Positions 39,051-47,860 of a DNA stretch of 64,000 nucleotides are shown here, piece after piece. The stretch lies in contig CAZZEX010000003.1 in assembly GCA_964653285.1 (NCBI GenBank), positions 26,078 to 90,077 on the forward strand. Reading direction: 5' to 3'. Numbering within the stretch: the first letter of the stretch is position 1; each line of letters starts with the position of its first letter. This DNA comes from CAZZEX01 sp964653285 (GTDB lineage: Bacteria; Chloroflexota; Anaerolineae; B4-G1). Position numbers and translations under genes: made by a program. The notes below the pieces were generated by a model. The model was not told where the DNA came from and did no database searches. It saw nothing but the letters and a program-made list of their open reading frames with translations.

Positions 39051-39623
39051 ATGCGCGATGTGAGTGAGTGGCGCCCTACTCACTGGGTGCTGTCCATCAT
39101 TATTCTTTTGACACTGCCGTGCTATTGCATCGGCGTCTCGATGCTGGCGTTGAAACCAGAAGCCAGAGGGCCGACGCCCACGTCAACCGCAACGCCTACT
39201 GAACCTCCCTCGGCTACACCCACCCTGAGGACGGTAGAGCCGACGGAGACACTGCCGCCAACCTCGACCCAGTGGTTTCCGCCCACGTTCACGTCCACGC
39301 CCAGCCCGATGCCTACCGCCACGCCGACACCCACCGATACCCCGACCCCTACAGCCACGTCAACAATCACACCTACGGCGACGTCCACGTTCACGCCGAC
39401 GCCCACCGACACGGTCACCCCGACGGAGACGCCGACCGAAACACCCAGCCCGACGGAGACGCCGACCGAGACATCTGTCCCGACAGAGACGCCGACCGAG
39501 ACATCTGTCCCCACGGAGACGCCGACTGAAACATCTGTCCCCACGGAGACGCCGACTGAGACACCCACTGTCACGACGACGCTTACGCTTACACCCACAG
39601 CGAGCATTACTGCAACGCTGTAG
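39051..39623 (+). CDS. Membrane-anchored Thr/Pro-rich stalk protein
   Basis: The 190-residue protein has one membrane helix (WVLSIIILLTLPCYCIGVSM, about 12-31) and then 150 residues of Thr-Pro-rich low complexity. In the second half a 10-residue unit PTETPTETSV (30 bp) is repeated about four times almost exactly. It could be an outer-surface spacer. No globular domain is present, so the protein may be complete as a stalk or may be the N-terminal part of a once larger surface protein. The reverse strand is also open here, which is only a consequence of the repeat. Confidence 0.65.
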   Translation: MRDVSEWRPTHWVLSIIILLTLPCYCIGVSMLALKPEARGPTPTSTATPTEPPSATPTLRTVEPTETLPPTSTQWFPPTFTSTPSPMPTATPTPTDTPTPTATSTITPTATSTFTPTPTDTVTPTETPTETPSPTETPTETSVPTETPTETSVPTETPTETSVPTETPTETPTVTTTLTLTPTASITATL

Positions 39624-39663
39624 TCGTGAGTGGTAATATATCACAATCATAAAGGAGCCTTGC

Positions 39664-40722
39664 GTGGAAGTTATCCCCTTGCTGAAACAACTCTCGGAAG
39701 CCGATGGCATTGCTGGTCACGAGGAGCCAGTGCGCGTGTTTCTGCGCCAGACCTGGCAGCCCTTCGTGGACGAGATGCGCGAGGGTAAACTGGGCAGCCT
39801 GATCGCCCTCAAGCGGGGCATAGGGTCTGAGCCCCGCCCCAAATTGATGCTGGCGGCCCACATGGACGAAATTGGCCTGATGGTGACCGGGATTGAGAAA
39901 GGCTTTCTGCGTATCACCCGGGTCGGGGGGACGGACCGGCGAGTGTTATTGGGACTTGAAGTGGTCGTCCACGGGCGACGTGACCTGCCCGGCGTCGTCG
40001 CCACACGCCCACCCCACGTCCTGCCCCAGGATGAGCGCGAGAAGGCTGTGCCCTGGGACAAATTCTTCGTGGACGTGGGGCTGCCAACGGAAGAGGTCGA
40101 GCGGCTGGTCACAGTCGGCGACCTGATCTCCATTCGACGCGAGATGGTGGAACTGAAGAACCGCCGCGTGGCCGGCAAGGCGATGGACGATCGGGCCTGC
40201 GTGGCCGCCGTGACGCTCGCGTTGGAACAACTGTCCGGCGTGCGTCATGCCTGGGACGTCTTCGCCGTGGCGACGGTGCAGGAGGAGGTAGGTCTGAAGG
40301 GAGCCATCACCGCTGCCTACGGCGTCGCGCCGGACCTGGCTATAGCGCTGGACGTGACCTTCGGCAAACACCCAGGCGTCCCGGAGGTGGACGCCTTCCC
40401 TCTGGGTGGAGGCCCTGCCATCGGAGTTGGCCCCAACTTCCACCCGGGGCTCGTGACGCGCCTGAAGGAGGTGGCCGAGGCCCACGAGATTCCATATCAA
40501 ATTGACCCCATTCCGGGCCGCAGCGGCACCGACGCCTGGGCTATCCAGGTCACCCGCGAAGGGGTGCCCACGGCTCTCGTCTCCGTCCCGGTCCGCTACA
40601 TGCACCAGCCGGTGGAAACGCTAGCCGCGCAGGACGTCGAGCGAGCCGGGCGACTGCTGGCGGCGTTCATCGCCGGGCTGGAAATGGATTTTATGGAGGG
40701 GCTGGCATGGGAGGATTCATGA
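39664..40722 (+). CDS. M42 family metallopeptidase, copy 1
   Basis: The GTG at 39664 follows AAGGAG and gives 352 residues. M42 aminopeptidase motifs are all present: AAHMDEIGLMV (metal His and Asp), GKAMDDRACVAAV (bridging Asp), VQEEVGLKGA (catalytic Glu pair), ALDVTFG (Asp ligand) and RYMHQPVE (His ligand). These cytosolic dodecameric enzymes (TET/PepA-like) trim peptides. It heads a run of three paralogues and overlaps the next by 16 bp. Confidence 0.92.
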   Translation: MEVIPLLKQLSEADGIAGHEEPVRVFLRQTWQPFVDEMREGKLGSLIALKRGIGSEPRPKLMLAAHMDEIGLMVTGIEKGFLRITRVGGTDRRVLLGLEVVVHGRRDLPGVVATRPPHVLPQDEREKAVPWDKFFVDVGLPTEEVERLVTVGDLISIRREMVELKNRRVAGKAMDDRACVAAVTLALEQLSGVRHAWDVFAVATVQEEVGLKGAITAAYGVAPDLAIALDVTFGKHPGVPEVDAFPLGGGPAIGVGPNFHPGLVTRLKEVAEAHEIPYQIDPIPGRSGTDAWAIQVTREGVPTALVSVPVRYMHQPVETLAAQDVERAGRLLAAFIAGLEMDFMEGLAWEDS

Positions 40723-41756
40723 TACTGAGAGAACTTTCGGAAGCGGTTGGCGTTTCGGGGAACGAGGGGGACGTGCGCGCCGTCCTGCTCGACGCGGTGC
40801 GGGAGCACGTGGACGATGTCAGAGTGGACACAATGGGCAACGTCCTGGCTTTCAAGCATGGGACGGGGCGGCAGCGTATGCGCGTGATGCTGGCCGCCCA
40901 CATGGACGAGGTCGGCCTGATGGTCGTGGGGTACGACGACGACGGCTTCTTGCGGGTGAGATCCGTCGGCGGCATTGATCCTCGGTTGCTGCCCGGCACT
41001 CTCCTCCAGGTCGGCCCCGAGCACACCCCCGGCGTCATCGGCGTCAAGCCGATCCACCTGCTTAAAAAGGGGGAGGGCGAGAAGGTCCCCAAACTCGAGG
41101 GCCTGGTCGTGGATATTGGGGCCAAGAGTAAGGATGAGGCCAGGAAACTGGCCCCGCTGGGCACCTACGCCACCTTTACCACGCGATTCCGCGAACTGGG
41201 GCCCACCGTCAGCGGCAAGGCGTTTGACGACCGGGCCGGATGCGCGGTGCTGGTGGAACTTCTGCGCGGCGAGCGCTTCCGCTTCGACCTTCACGCGGCC
41301 TTCACCGTGCAAGAGGAAGTCGGGCTGCGCGGGGCACGAGTGGCGGCCTACGGTATCGAGCCTGACTGCGCCTTTGCGCTGGAGGGCACCATCGCCGACG
41401 ACATACCCAAGGACAAAGACGTCAGCCCCACGACAGAATTGGGCCAGGGGCCAGCGATCACGGTGATGGACCGCTCCTTCATCGCCGACCGGCGGCTGGT
41501 GAATCTCTTGACCAGCACGGCCGAAGAACTCGGTATCCCGTATCAGATCAAACAGCCGGGCATCGGCGGCACGGACGCAGGGGCTATTCACCTGGCCCGC
41601 GAGGGGGTGCCCTCAGTGACAGTGGCGGTACCCTGTCGTTACATCCACAGCCCGGTGGCATTGTTGAGGCTGGACGATTTCAACAACACGGTGCAGTTGA
41701 TGCGCGCATCTCTTTCGCGTCTCACGCAGCGCACCCTGGAGAGGGGGAAAGACTGA
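40707..41756 (+). CDS. M42 family metallopeptidase, copy 2
   Basis: The 349-residue protein keeps AAHMDEVGLMV, GKAFDDRAGCAVL, VQEEVGLRGA and RYIHSPVA. At the fifth metal ligand it has ALEGTIADD instead of the Asp-type ALDVT of copies 1 and 3, that is Glu for Asp, which some M42 members also show. An ATG four codons downstream (MILRELSE) is an alternative start that would shorten the overlap with copy 1. The stop shares one base with the ATG of copy 3. Substrate preference probably differs from the neighbours (inference). Confidence 0.92.
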   Translation: MGGFMILRELSEAVGVSGNEGDVRAVLLDAVREHVDDVRVDTMGNVLAFKHGTGRQRMRVMLAAHMDEVGLMVVGYDDDGFLRVRSVGGIDPRLLPGTLLQVGPEHTPGVIGVKPIHLLKKGEGEKVPKLEGLVVDIGAKSKDEARKLAPLGTYATFTTRFRELGPTVSGKAFDDRAGCAVLVELLRGERFRFDLHAAFTVQEEVGLRGARVAAYGIEPDCAFALEGTIADDIPKDKDVSPTTELGQGPAITVMDRSFIADRRLVNLLTSTAEELGIPYQIKQPGIGGTDAGAIHLAREGVPSVTVAVPCRYIHSPVALLRLDDFNNTVQLMRASLSRLTQRTLERGKD

Positions 41757-42778
41757 TGAGAGAATTGATCCGCAAACTGGTGGAAACCTACGGCCCTTCG
41801 GGAGTCGAGGAGCAGATTCGAGCCGTCATCCGTGCCGAGGTTGAGCCCTTGGCCGGCGAACTCCGGGTGGACCCGCTGGGAAGCCTGGTCGTCCACAAGC
41901 AGGGCAGTCCTTCGGCAGGCTCAGGACAGGCTGGTGAGGGCCAATGCATCGTTCTGGACGCCCACATGGACGAAATCGGCGTGATGGTGACCTACGTGGA
42001 CGAGAAGGGGTTCGCCCGCTTCACGCGCATCGGCGGGGTGAGCCCGCTCACCTGCGCGGGCGCGCGGGTGGCCTTCGCCGACGGGACGGTGGGCGTCATC
42101 GGCGTCGAGGAGAAGCGCGAGGACGCCAGCAAGACCCCCAAATTTGAGCAACTGTACATTGACGTAGGGGCTACGAGCCGCGACGATTGCCCCGTCCACG
42201 TAGGCGACGCGGCCGTGTTCGTGCGCCCCTTCGTTTGCATGGAGAGGGCGCAGGGCACGCGGCTGATCGCCAAGGCGATGGACGACCGCATCGCCTGCGC
42301 GGTGCTGATTGAGACGCTGCGGCGACTGGAGCACACGCCACACGACGTCTACTTCGTCTTCAGTGTACAGGAGGAGACGACGCTCTCGGGGGCGCGCACT
42401 TCTACCTACGGCATCAATCCCGACCTGGCCATCGCTGTGGACGTGACGGGGACCGGCGACAAGCCAGAGTGCCGGCCCATGGCGGTGGAGTTGGGCAAGG
42501 GACCGGCGGTGAAGGTGCAGGACTCGGGGATGATCGCCCACCCACGGGTGCGAGACCTGCTGGTGCAGCGGGCGAAGGAAGCAGACATCCCCTACCAATT
42601 GGAGGTGCTGGAACGAGGCACCACCAACGCGGCGGCGATGCAACTGGTGCGCGCCGGTGTGCCTTCGGGCTGTCTCTCCATTCCCTGCCGCTACATCCAC
42701 ACTCCCTCGGAGATGGTGGACGAGGGAGACGTACAGAACAGCGTGCAGTTGTTGCTGGAGGTGCTGCGGACAGCGTGA
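41756..42778 (+). CDS. M42 family metallopeptidase, copy 3
   Basis: The 340-residue protein has DAHMDEIGVMV, AKAMDDRIACAVL, VQEETTLSGA, AVDVTGTGD and RYIHTPSE, so the metal site and catalytic Glu pair are intact. Around residues 51-59 the sequence SPSAGSGQAG is encoded by CCTTCGGCAGGCTCAGG, a palindromic repeat inserted in frame in a surface loop; copies 1 and 2 have shorter loops there. It ends the operon before a strong terminator. Confidence 0.92.
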   Translation: MRELIRKLVETYGPSGVEEQIRAVIRAEVEPLAGELRVDPLGSLVVHKQGSPSAGSGQAGEGQCIVLDAHMDEIGVMVTYVDEKGFARFTRIGGVSPLTCAGARVAFADGTVGVIGVEEKREDASKTPKFEQLYIDVGATSRDDCPVHVGDAAVFVRPFVCMERAQGTRLIAKAMDDRIACAVLIETLRRLEHTPHDVYFVFSVQEETTLSGARTSTYGINPDLAIAVDVTGTGDKPECRPMAVELGKGPAVKVQDSGMIAHPRVRDLLVQRAKEADIPYQLEVLERGTTNAAAMQLVRAGVPSGCLSIPCRYIHTPSEMVDEGDVQNSVQLLLEVLRTA

Positions 42779-42790
42779 CCCGTACCGTTT

Positions 42791-42826
42791 AAGAAGCCCG
42801 GTTTTTCGGAAAAAACCGGGCTTCTT
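42791..42826 (+). terminator. Strong hairpin terminator after the M42 operon
   Basis: AAGAAGCCCGGTTTTT pairs perfectly with AAAAACCGGGCTTCTT around a short CGGA loop. The stem is about 16 bp, 12 bp after the stop codon. A and T arms allow function on both strands. Confidence 0.8.
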
Positions 42827-42852
42827 CAGTGTGGTAAAGCAATGGAGTTTAG

Positions 42853-43479
42853 ATGGGGGAGACAACGGATCAGGGGACAGCACAATACCACCGAGGTCAT
42901 ATCATCCTCTGTTCGGTGCTCGGCCTCATCGTCGGGGGTGTGATTGGCTACTTCGCCCCACACCCCCCGCCCAGCACGCCCATCGTCGTCTCTACTCCTC
43001 TCCCGACCCCAACGCCACCTCCCACTCCCACCTTGGCCCTCATCCGGGTCCACGTCAGCGGGGCGGTGCGCCAGCCGGCTGTCTACGAACTGCCCCCAGG
43101 CAGCATCGTCCAGGACGCTGTGGACGCCGCTGGCGGCCCTGCTTCCGACGCTGACCTGAGCCACATCAACCTGGCCCTGGAACTGCGGGACCAACAACAG
43201 GTTTACGTGCCGCGTCAAGGGGAGACGAACCCACCGCCGCCAGTTTCTGGCGGCGAGCCGGGCAGTGGGGGGCCGGCGGGGGCGATGATCAACGTCAACA
43301 CGGCCACGGCGGTGGAACTGGAGACACTGCCGCGCATCGGGCCGGTGACAGCGCAGCGCATCGTGGCATATCGTGAGGCCAACGGCCTGTTTGAGGCCGT
43401 CGAGGACATCCAGAACGTGCCAGGCATCGGCCCGGCGACCTTCGAAGGGCTCAAGGACTTGATCACGGTGGGGCCGTAG
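42853..43479 (+). CDS. comEA: ComEA-like helix-hairpin-helix protein
   Basis: The 208-residue protein has a membrane anchor (IILCSVLGLIVGGVIGYFAP, about 17-36) and a Pro/Thr-rich linker. A SLBB-like domain follows (IRVHVSGAVRQPAVYELPPG, then VQDAVDAAGG), then a C-terminal helix-hairpin-helix DNA-binding pair (INVNTATAVELETLPRIGPV, then FEAVEDIQNVPGIGPATFEG). This is the ComEA order: membrane-tethered receptor binding incoming double-stranded DNA in natural transformation. comEC is not next to it. ATG follows GGAGTTTAG. Confidence 0.88.
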   Translation: MGETTDQGTAQYHRGHIILCSVLGLIVGGVIGYFAPHPPPSTPIVVSTPLPTPTPPPTPTLALIRVHVSGAVRQPAVYELPPGSIVQDAVDAAGGPASDADLSHINLALELRDQQQVYVPRQGETNPPPPVSGGEPGSGGPAGAMINVNTATAVELETLPRIGPVTAQRIVAYREANGLFEAVEDIQNVPGIGPATFEGLKDLITVGP

Positions 43480-43514
43480 ACTACAGATATCCGAGTACTG
43501 CGAGCGAAGAGACA

Positions 43515-43544
43515 AGAGCCACTGGCCTATAGGCCAGTGGCTCT
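43515..43544. terminator. Perfect 13-bp hairpin between convergent genes
   Basis: AGAGCCACTGGCC and GGCCAGTGGCTCT flank a TATA loop, between the comEA stop and the stop of the minus-strand secreted protein. No T tract follows on either strand, so termination would be non-canonical. Confidence 0.5.
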
Positions 43545-43586
43545 CCATAACGATAAGGGTGCGCTGCCCTGCTACTCTGGACCCTG

Positions 43587-44963
43587 CTACTGCGTCGCAA
43601 TGCCAGGGAAGCCGGCCGAAGTATCGCCCGCACCACCGGTCAGGTTCTGGTCGCCGATGACCACAATATCCTTGTCCGAGGTGATGGTCACACCACCGAT
43701 GAACCCGGCAGGTATGTGACCGTCTGTCACCTGATTGAACGTATGGGAGGAGGTTGTCATCTGGTACGTGCAGGGGCTGCAATTAGCCGCCACGTTGCCG
43801 GAGTAAGCCATTGACAGGTTCGCCGTGCCGCCTTCGATGTTCTGGACCGAGAACGTGGTGTCCCAACCAGAGGAATAGTGATTCTCGATCAGCGGGACGG
43901 CCACCGTCTTCGCGCCTCCTGTGGCTGGGAAGCCTACGTAGCCCATAGCATAGTTGCCTGGCCCGCCTCCCGAGTTGGAGATGTTGTAGACGACGACGAT
44001 GTTCTTGTTAGAAGTCACGGTCGCCGAGCCATAGTAGCCGGAGGTCGGGGCGCTGCCAGTCAAGCCCCCGTATGCCCCTATGTATGGGTTAACGTAGACT
44101 GAACCGTTAGCAGGGATTGTGCCGTTCAACGCGTTCGAAGCGCCAGAGAAAGCGACACTCACTGTTGCCGCATCACCCGTGGTGTTTACCATGGTAAAGT
44201 CGGTCGCCCACACGTTCAGCGCGATGTAGCCGGGCATATATATGGTGGTGCTAGCCTGGGAGAGCGGAACGCCGACGTAGCTGACGAGCACGCCGCCCGA
44301 GGTCTTGTACTCGTCCACCACCACCGCCAATGGCTGGCTGCCGCTCGACGTCACCGTCGCCGAACCGTTGAAGTTGGAGATACCGGAGATGTCTCCCTGG
44401 TCAACGAGCGCCATCATATTGGGCGGCAGGCCGCTGATGGTCGTGGCAGCCGGAGCGCCAGAGCCGATGTAGGTGATCGTCACATTGGTCGTTTCGCTGC
44501 CCGCGTTCTGGACGGCTATACGCGTGTTCCACACCCCCAGATTGCCCATGATGATGGGCAGGAAGACCGAACTCGAGACCTCCGAGACCCCGGCATACGC
44601 ATCAGACGCATAAGCACTGCCCGTCTGGTCATTTGCCACCGTGACTGTGGTGGCTATGCGCCTGTCTGAACTCACCACAATGGAACCAGCGAACCCGGTG
44701 GGGAAATTCGCATCGAACGCCGGGTTGTAGTACTCCGACCCACTGGCGGGAATTGTTACGCTTTTGACCAAAGTGCCCGAGTCCGCAGTGCAGCCCGTCG
44801 TACATTGAGTGTAGCGCATGATCTGCACAGCAGCCGGTTGACTTTCCAGGTTAAGAATGGTAAAGTCGGTTGTCCAGCTACCAGGCGGCCCTGCTGCTTG
44901 CACGGACATCACAAGCAGCCCCATCAAAACCGCTACCACACCGAACGCTCTTAAGATTTTCAT
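43587..44963 (-). CDS. Secreted protein with four beta-sandwich-like repeats
   Basis: The 458-residue protein has a clear signal peptide (ILRAFGVVAVLMGLLVMSVQ, cleavage near AAG). Four repeats of about 110 residues follow. Each opens with a W-x-T-x-F/I-x-V/L-x-N pattern (WTTDFTILNLES, WNTRIAVQNAGS, WATDFTMVNTTG, WDTTFSVQNIEG). Each closes with a GS/GG-x-V-x-I-x-S-[DN] strand (GSIVVSSDRRIATTV, GSATVTSSGSQPLAVVV, GSATVTSNKNIVVV, GGVTITSDKDIVVI). It is probably a cell-surface adhesion or structural protein. The family is not recognised. GGAGGTG precedes the ATG. Confidence 0.8.
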   Translation of the reverse strand: MKILRAFGVVAVLMGLLVMSVQAAGPPGSWTTDFTILNLESQPAAVQIMRYTQCTTGCTADSGTLVKSVTIPASGSEYYNPAFDANFPTGFAGSIVVSSDRRIATTVTVANDQTGSAYASDAYAGVSEVSSSVFLPIIMGNLGVWNTRIAVQNAGSETTNVTITYIGSGAPAATTISGLPPNMMALVDQGDISGISNFNGSATVTSSGSQPLAVVVDEYKTSGGVLVSYVGVPLSQASTTIYMPGYIALNVWATDFTMVNTTGDAATVSVAFSGASNALNGTIPANGSVYVNPYIGAYGGLTGSAPTSGYYGSATVTSNKNIVVVYNISNSGGGPGNYAMGYVGFPATGGAKTVAVPLIENHYSSGWDTTFSVQNIEGGTANLSMAYSGNVAANCSPCTYQMTTSSHTFNQVTDGHIPAGFIGGVTITSDKDIVVIGDQNLTGGAGDTSAGFPGIATQ

Positions 44964-45025
44964 GTTTCACCTCCAGTTTGTTTTTTGGCAGGGGTAACAG
45001 TACGTCCTGCTAAGCCTAGAATACC

Positions 45026-45973
45026 CTATTTCCTTCCCCATGGCAATACTACCTTGGGATTATTATTCAGACTTTCGCCCCTCCTTCGCCAAAAAACGGC
45101 AATCCACAAGCATCCTTCCAGAAAAATCTCTATCGTCCTCTGAACCAGGCCAAGCACAATGATGCGCTCAGCAGATGCGATAGGCTGAAGTAAGCCGACC
45201 AACGAGGCTTCTCGTATCCCGAGGCCTGTCGGGATAAGCGACAAGAAGCCTGTCATCCAGGCGGCCGTGCTCGCACCGACCACGTAAACGTAATTACCGA
45301 TTGATATGCTCATCGGCACATCCAGGGCCAGTAACAGCAGATTCATCGCCGTGCCGTACATGAACCAGGTACACAGGTAAACGAGGGTAATCGCAAACAA
45401 CCCCCCTCGTTGAGCATTGCCTGTACTGCGTCCCCGCAATACCAGCCGCCGCAGCCGCCCAGGCCAGAGCAACGCTAACGCGATGCCCAACAGACAGACA
45501 AGACTCACGCCCGATAACCAGACATGCTTGAACCGCACAGCAGCGGCGATCCCCCCCAGCATTCCGGCAGCGGCAAGCAGGAAGAACAACTCCAGAAACG
45601 CGCCGCCAGCAAACGTGGCCAAAGAGACACCTCGCTGCTGGCACAGGTATGCGCGACCAGGCAGGTACCACAAAGACCCGGGCAAATAACGAAAGATGCT
45701 TGACCGGTAATAGATCTCAAAGCCAGCGCATCCACTTAATGGAACACCGACCCAGCGCATGGCAAATGTCCAGCCCCAGGACACCAGCAACAACATGATC
45801 AGAGTCGGGAGAAACGCGGCCGCTACATAGCCCAGCCGGATATGCTGCAAATGGGGTGCGATTTGGCTCCAGTTACTTACTAGATGCTTCACCAAGAAGT
45901 AAACCGCAGCCACCACCAACGCTTCAGTGATGGCCATCCTCAGCCAACGCCCTATCCCGGATTTCTCAAGCAT
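45026..45973 (-). CDS. YbhN/AglD-like integral membrane protein (UPF0104 family)
   Basis: The 315-residue protein has about eight membrane helices with the lysylphosphatidylglycerol synthase TM-region features: YRSSIFRYLPGSLWYLPGRA, then FLSLIPTGLGIREASLVGLL near the end. Members are involved in lipid or lipid-linked sugar translocation. The gene overlaps the upstream methyltransferase by 8 bp and closes the polysaccharide/lipid block, so a role in flipping or modifying a glycolipid is likely (inference). Confidence 0.8.
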   Translation of the reverse strand: MLEKSGIGRWLRMAITEALVVAAVYFLVKHLVSNWSQIAPHLQHIRLGYVAAAFLPTLIMLLLVSWGWTFAMRWVGVPLSGCAGFEIYYRSSIFRYLPGSLWYLPGRAYLCQQRGVSLATFAGGAFLELFFLLAAAGMLGGIAAAVRFKHVWLSGVSLVCLLGIALALLWPGRLRRLVLRGRSTGNAQRGGLFAITLVYLCTWFMYGTAMNLLLLALDVPMSISIGNYVYVVGASTAAWMTGFLSLIPTGLGIREASLVGLLQPIASAERIIVLGLVQRTIEIFLEGCLWIAVFWRRRGESLNNNPKVVLPWGRK

Positions 45974-46712
45974 CCTTGGTCAGCACCCAGTTGAAGTTCG
46001 GTACCCACCGACGCAGAAACCGCCAGACCCAGACTGGCATGCTGGCTGCCACGTTTCGAAAAACTCCCACTTCCTCGTCCAGTGCAAAATGGACCGGGTC
46101 TGACAGGAGTCGTAGAGTATAGTCGTGGATGGTAAATTGCCGCAGCGCACGGCGCAACTCGGTGGCTGAGCGCGGACGCTCATAATACTCCTGTGCCCGG
46201 CCGGCTAGCCGCACGTACCGATCCGCCCAGCGCGGAGGCAGCCAGCTCAGCAACGGCAGTCCATAGTGCCTCTCCATAACCGCCCAACGGTTCGGCCCAC
46301 TGAAGAAGCACACCCCATCATCCTTAAGCAGGCGGTAGATTTCAACGACGAGTAACTCCAGGCTGGGGGTGTGCTCATACACCTGGCTACACACGATGAC
46401 GTCGAACGTGCCATCGGCGAAAGACGTGGCCCCCACGTCTGCCACGACAAAGGATGCCTCCGCGCCACCCCACCCCGTAGCCTGCCGGACCGCTCCTTCG
46501 TCAATGTCCATTCCCACGGCGAGACGCGCCGACTCGGCTAAATGCTCAGTGATCACACCGATTGAGCACCCCATGTCCAGGCATGTCAAACCAGATAAAT
46601 CGTGACCAAGGAAATCCTCAAGAACGCGGGAGATTTTGATCGCCTTGCGGGCACGCACGGCCTGATCTTTAACGGCAGGAAAATGGCGTGAATAGTCGCA
46701 CTGGTATTTCAT
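45966..46712 (-). CDS. SAM-dependent methyltransferase, class I
   Basis: The ATG at 46712 lies in an ATGA overlap with the upstream glycosyltransferase stop and gives 248 residues. SAM-binding motifs are LTCLDMGCSIGVITEHLAES and the acidic VGMDIDEGAVR, followed by FDVIVCSQVYEH (motif IV) and LLKDDGVCFFSGPN. It is of the Methyltransf_11/23 type found in surface glycan clusters. The C-terminal 60 residues are basic and may bind membrane or acceptor. The start beginning MKYQCDYSRHFPAVKDQAV supports this choice over a longer frame. Confidence 0.82.
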   Translation of the reverse strand: MKYQCDYSRHFPAVKDQAVRARKAIKISRVLEDFLGHDLSGLTCLDMGCSIGVITEHLAESARLAVGMDIDEGAVRQATGWGGAEASFVVADVGATSFADGTFDVIVCSQVYEHTPSLELLVVEIYRLLKDDGVCFFSGPNRWAVMERHYGLPLLSWLPPRWADRYVRLAGRAQEYYERPRSATELRRALRQFTIHDYTLRLLSDPVHFALDEEVGVFRNVAASMPVWVWRFLRRWVPNFNWVLTKDA

Positions 46713-47860
46713 CGCCCGCGCTCCGCTGCCGTAGATAACGCCTCCGCACAACGCGCAGCCGACCGCGCCAGATCAAACTGCTCTGCTGCTTTCCCCAACG
46801 GGCCCGCAAACTCGGCCCTGGCGCGTTGCATAGCCCACTGCATTGCCTCGGCCAGTGCAACGGTATCTTCCGCCGGGACGACCTTGCCCACACCATACCG
46901 CTGCACCAGATTGCCAACGTCGCCCACGTTGGTCGCCACCACAGGCAGTCGCATCTGGAGCGCGTCCACGAGGATAAGGGGGATACTTTCGATGCGCGAT
47001 GGAATAACCAGCCAGTCGCAAGCCTGCATGTAGGCCACTGCTGTCTCCGGGTCGGCGTAGTCACCCAGCGAGATGTGGTGTTCGTATCCCCTGATCCGTT
47101 CGCGCAGTAACGGCTCCAGCGAGCCAACGCCAAACAGGTGCAGATAAGCCTCGGCGTCGCTGTCAAGTAGCCAGCGCATCGCCTCAACCAGGATGTCTGG
47201 CCCCTTATTGCGTTCGTAGCGGCCGATGTATAGGAAGTGCGGTGCGCCCGGCTCCAGTGTGACCTGGCGCTCCGCGTGAGCCGGCAACCGTCGCACCGAC
47301 GGGACGAACTCGCAGTCACGCCCGGCCAGTTCGGCGGCGCTGCGTGCCAACTGGATACCATCAGCGAAGCGGAACGCGGCGTCGTGTAGCACCCGCTGCA
47401 CAACGGCATCGCCAAACGGATACTTGTGCCGCGCCCATATATCGGAGCCCAACGCCCACACCCCATACGGGATGCCCCAGCGCCTCCACGTCATCCACGC
47501 GAACAATCCGCTGGGGATGGCCCACATTGCCATGATCGCATCGAGGTGATGCATACGCGCACAGCGTGGGACGATCCACAGTCCGCTTCCGATCAGCGTG
47601 GCGTAACGCACAACTGTGAGCAAGTTACGCATCGAAGCGCTGGCCAGGTCTTTCTCACCGCCCCACCATGGGATGAATTGGACGTGCAAATCATCATCCA
47701 GCACGACCGGTCCGTGCTTGCGCGGTGTGATGACGTGGACCTCATGTCCCAGCGCGATCAACTCGCGCGCCAGGTCGCGCACGAACACGCCCGCCGTAAC
47801 AGTATCTACCAGCGATGTCGGATACGAGCTGGTGACCACACCGATTCGCATCGTCTTCAT
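46709..47860 (-). CDS. Glycosyltransferase family 4
   Basis: The ATG at 47860 (MKTMRIGVVTSSYPTSLVDT) overlaps the upstream stop by ATGA and gives 383 residues. GT-B features are the N-terminal GVFVRDLARELIALGHEVHV, the linker PHFLYIGRYERNKGPDILVE, and the donor site WLVIPSRIESIPLILVDALQ followed by LPVVATNVGDVGNLV. GT4 enzymes transfer a nucleotide-linked sugar with retention. It belongs to a tightly overlapping set of three methyltransferases, an aminotransferase and a flippase-like gene. Confidence 0.88.
   Translation of the reverse strand: MKTMRIGVVTSSYPTSLVDTVTAGVFVRDLARELIALGHEVHVITPRKHGPVVLDDDLHVQFIPWWGGEKDLASASMRNLLTVVRYATLIGSGLWIVPRCARMHHLDAIMAMWAIPSGLFAWMTWRRWGIPYGVWALGSDIWARHKYPFGDAVVQRVLHDAAFRFADGIQLARSAAELAGRDCEFVPSVRRLPAHAERQVTLEPGAPHFLYIGRYERNKGPDILVEAMRWLLDSDAEAYLHLFGVGSLEPLLRERIRGYEHHISLGDYADPETAVAYMQACDWLVIPSRIESIPLILVDALQMRLPVVATNVGDVGNLVQRYGVGKVVPAEDTVALAEAMQWAMQRARAEFAGPLGKAAEQFDLARSAARCAEALSTAAERGR

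Noticed and set aside
39122..39607. VGVSVGV-type repeat protein on the minus strand
   Set aside because: It arises from reading the Thr/Pro repeat backwards; the plus strand has promoter, start and membrane anchor.
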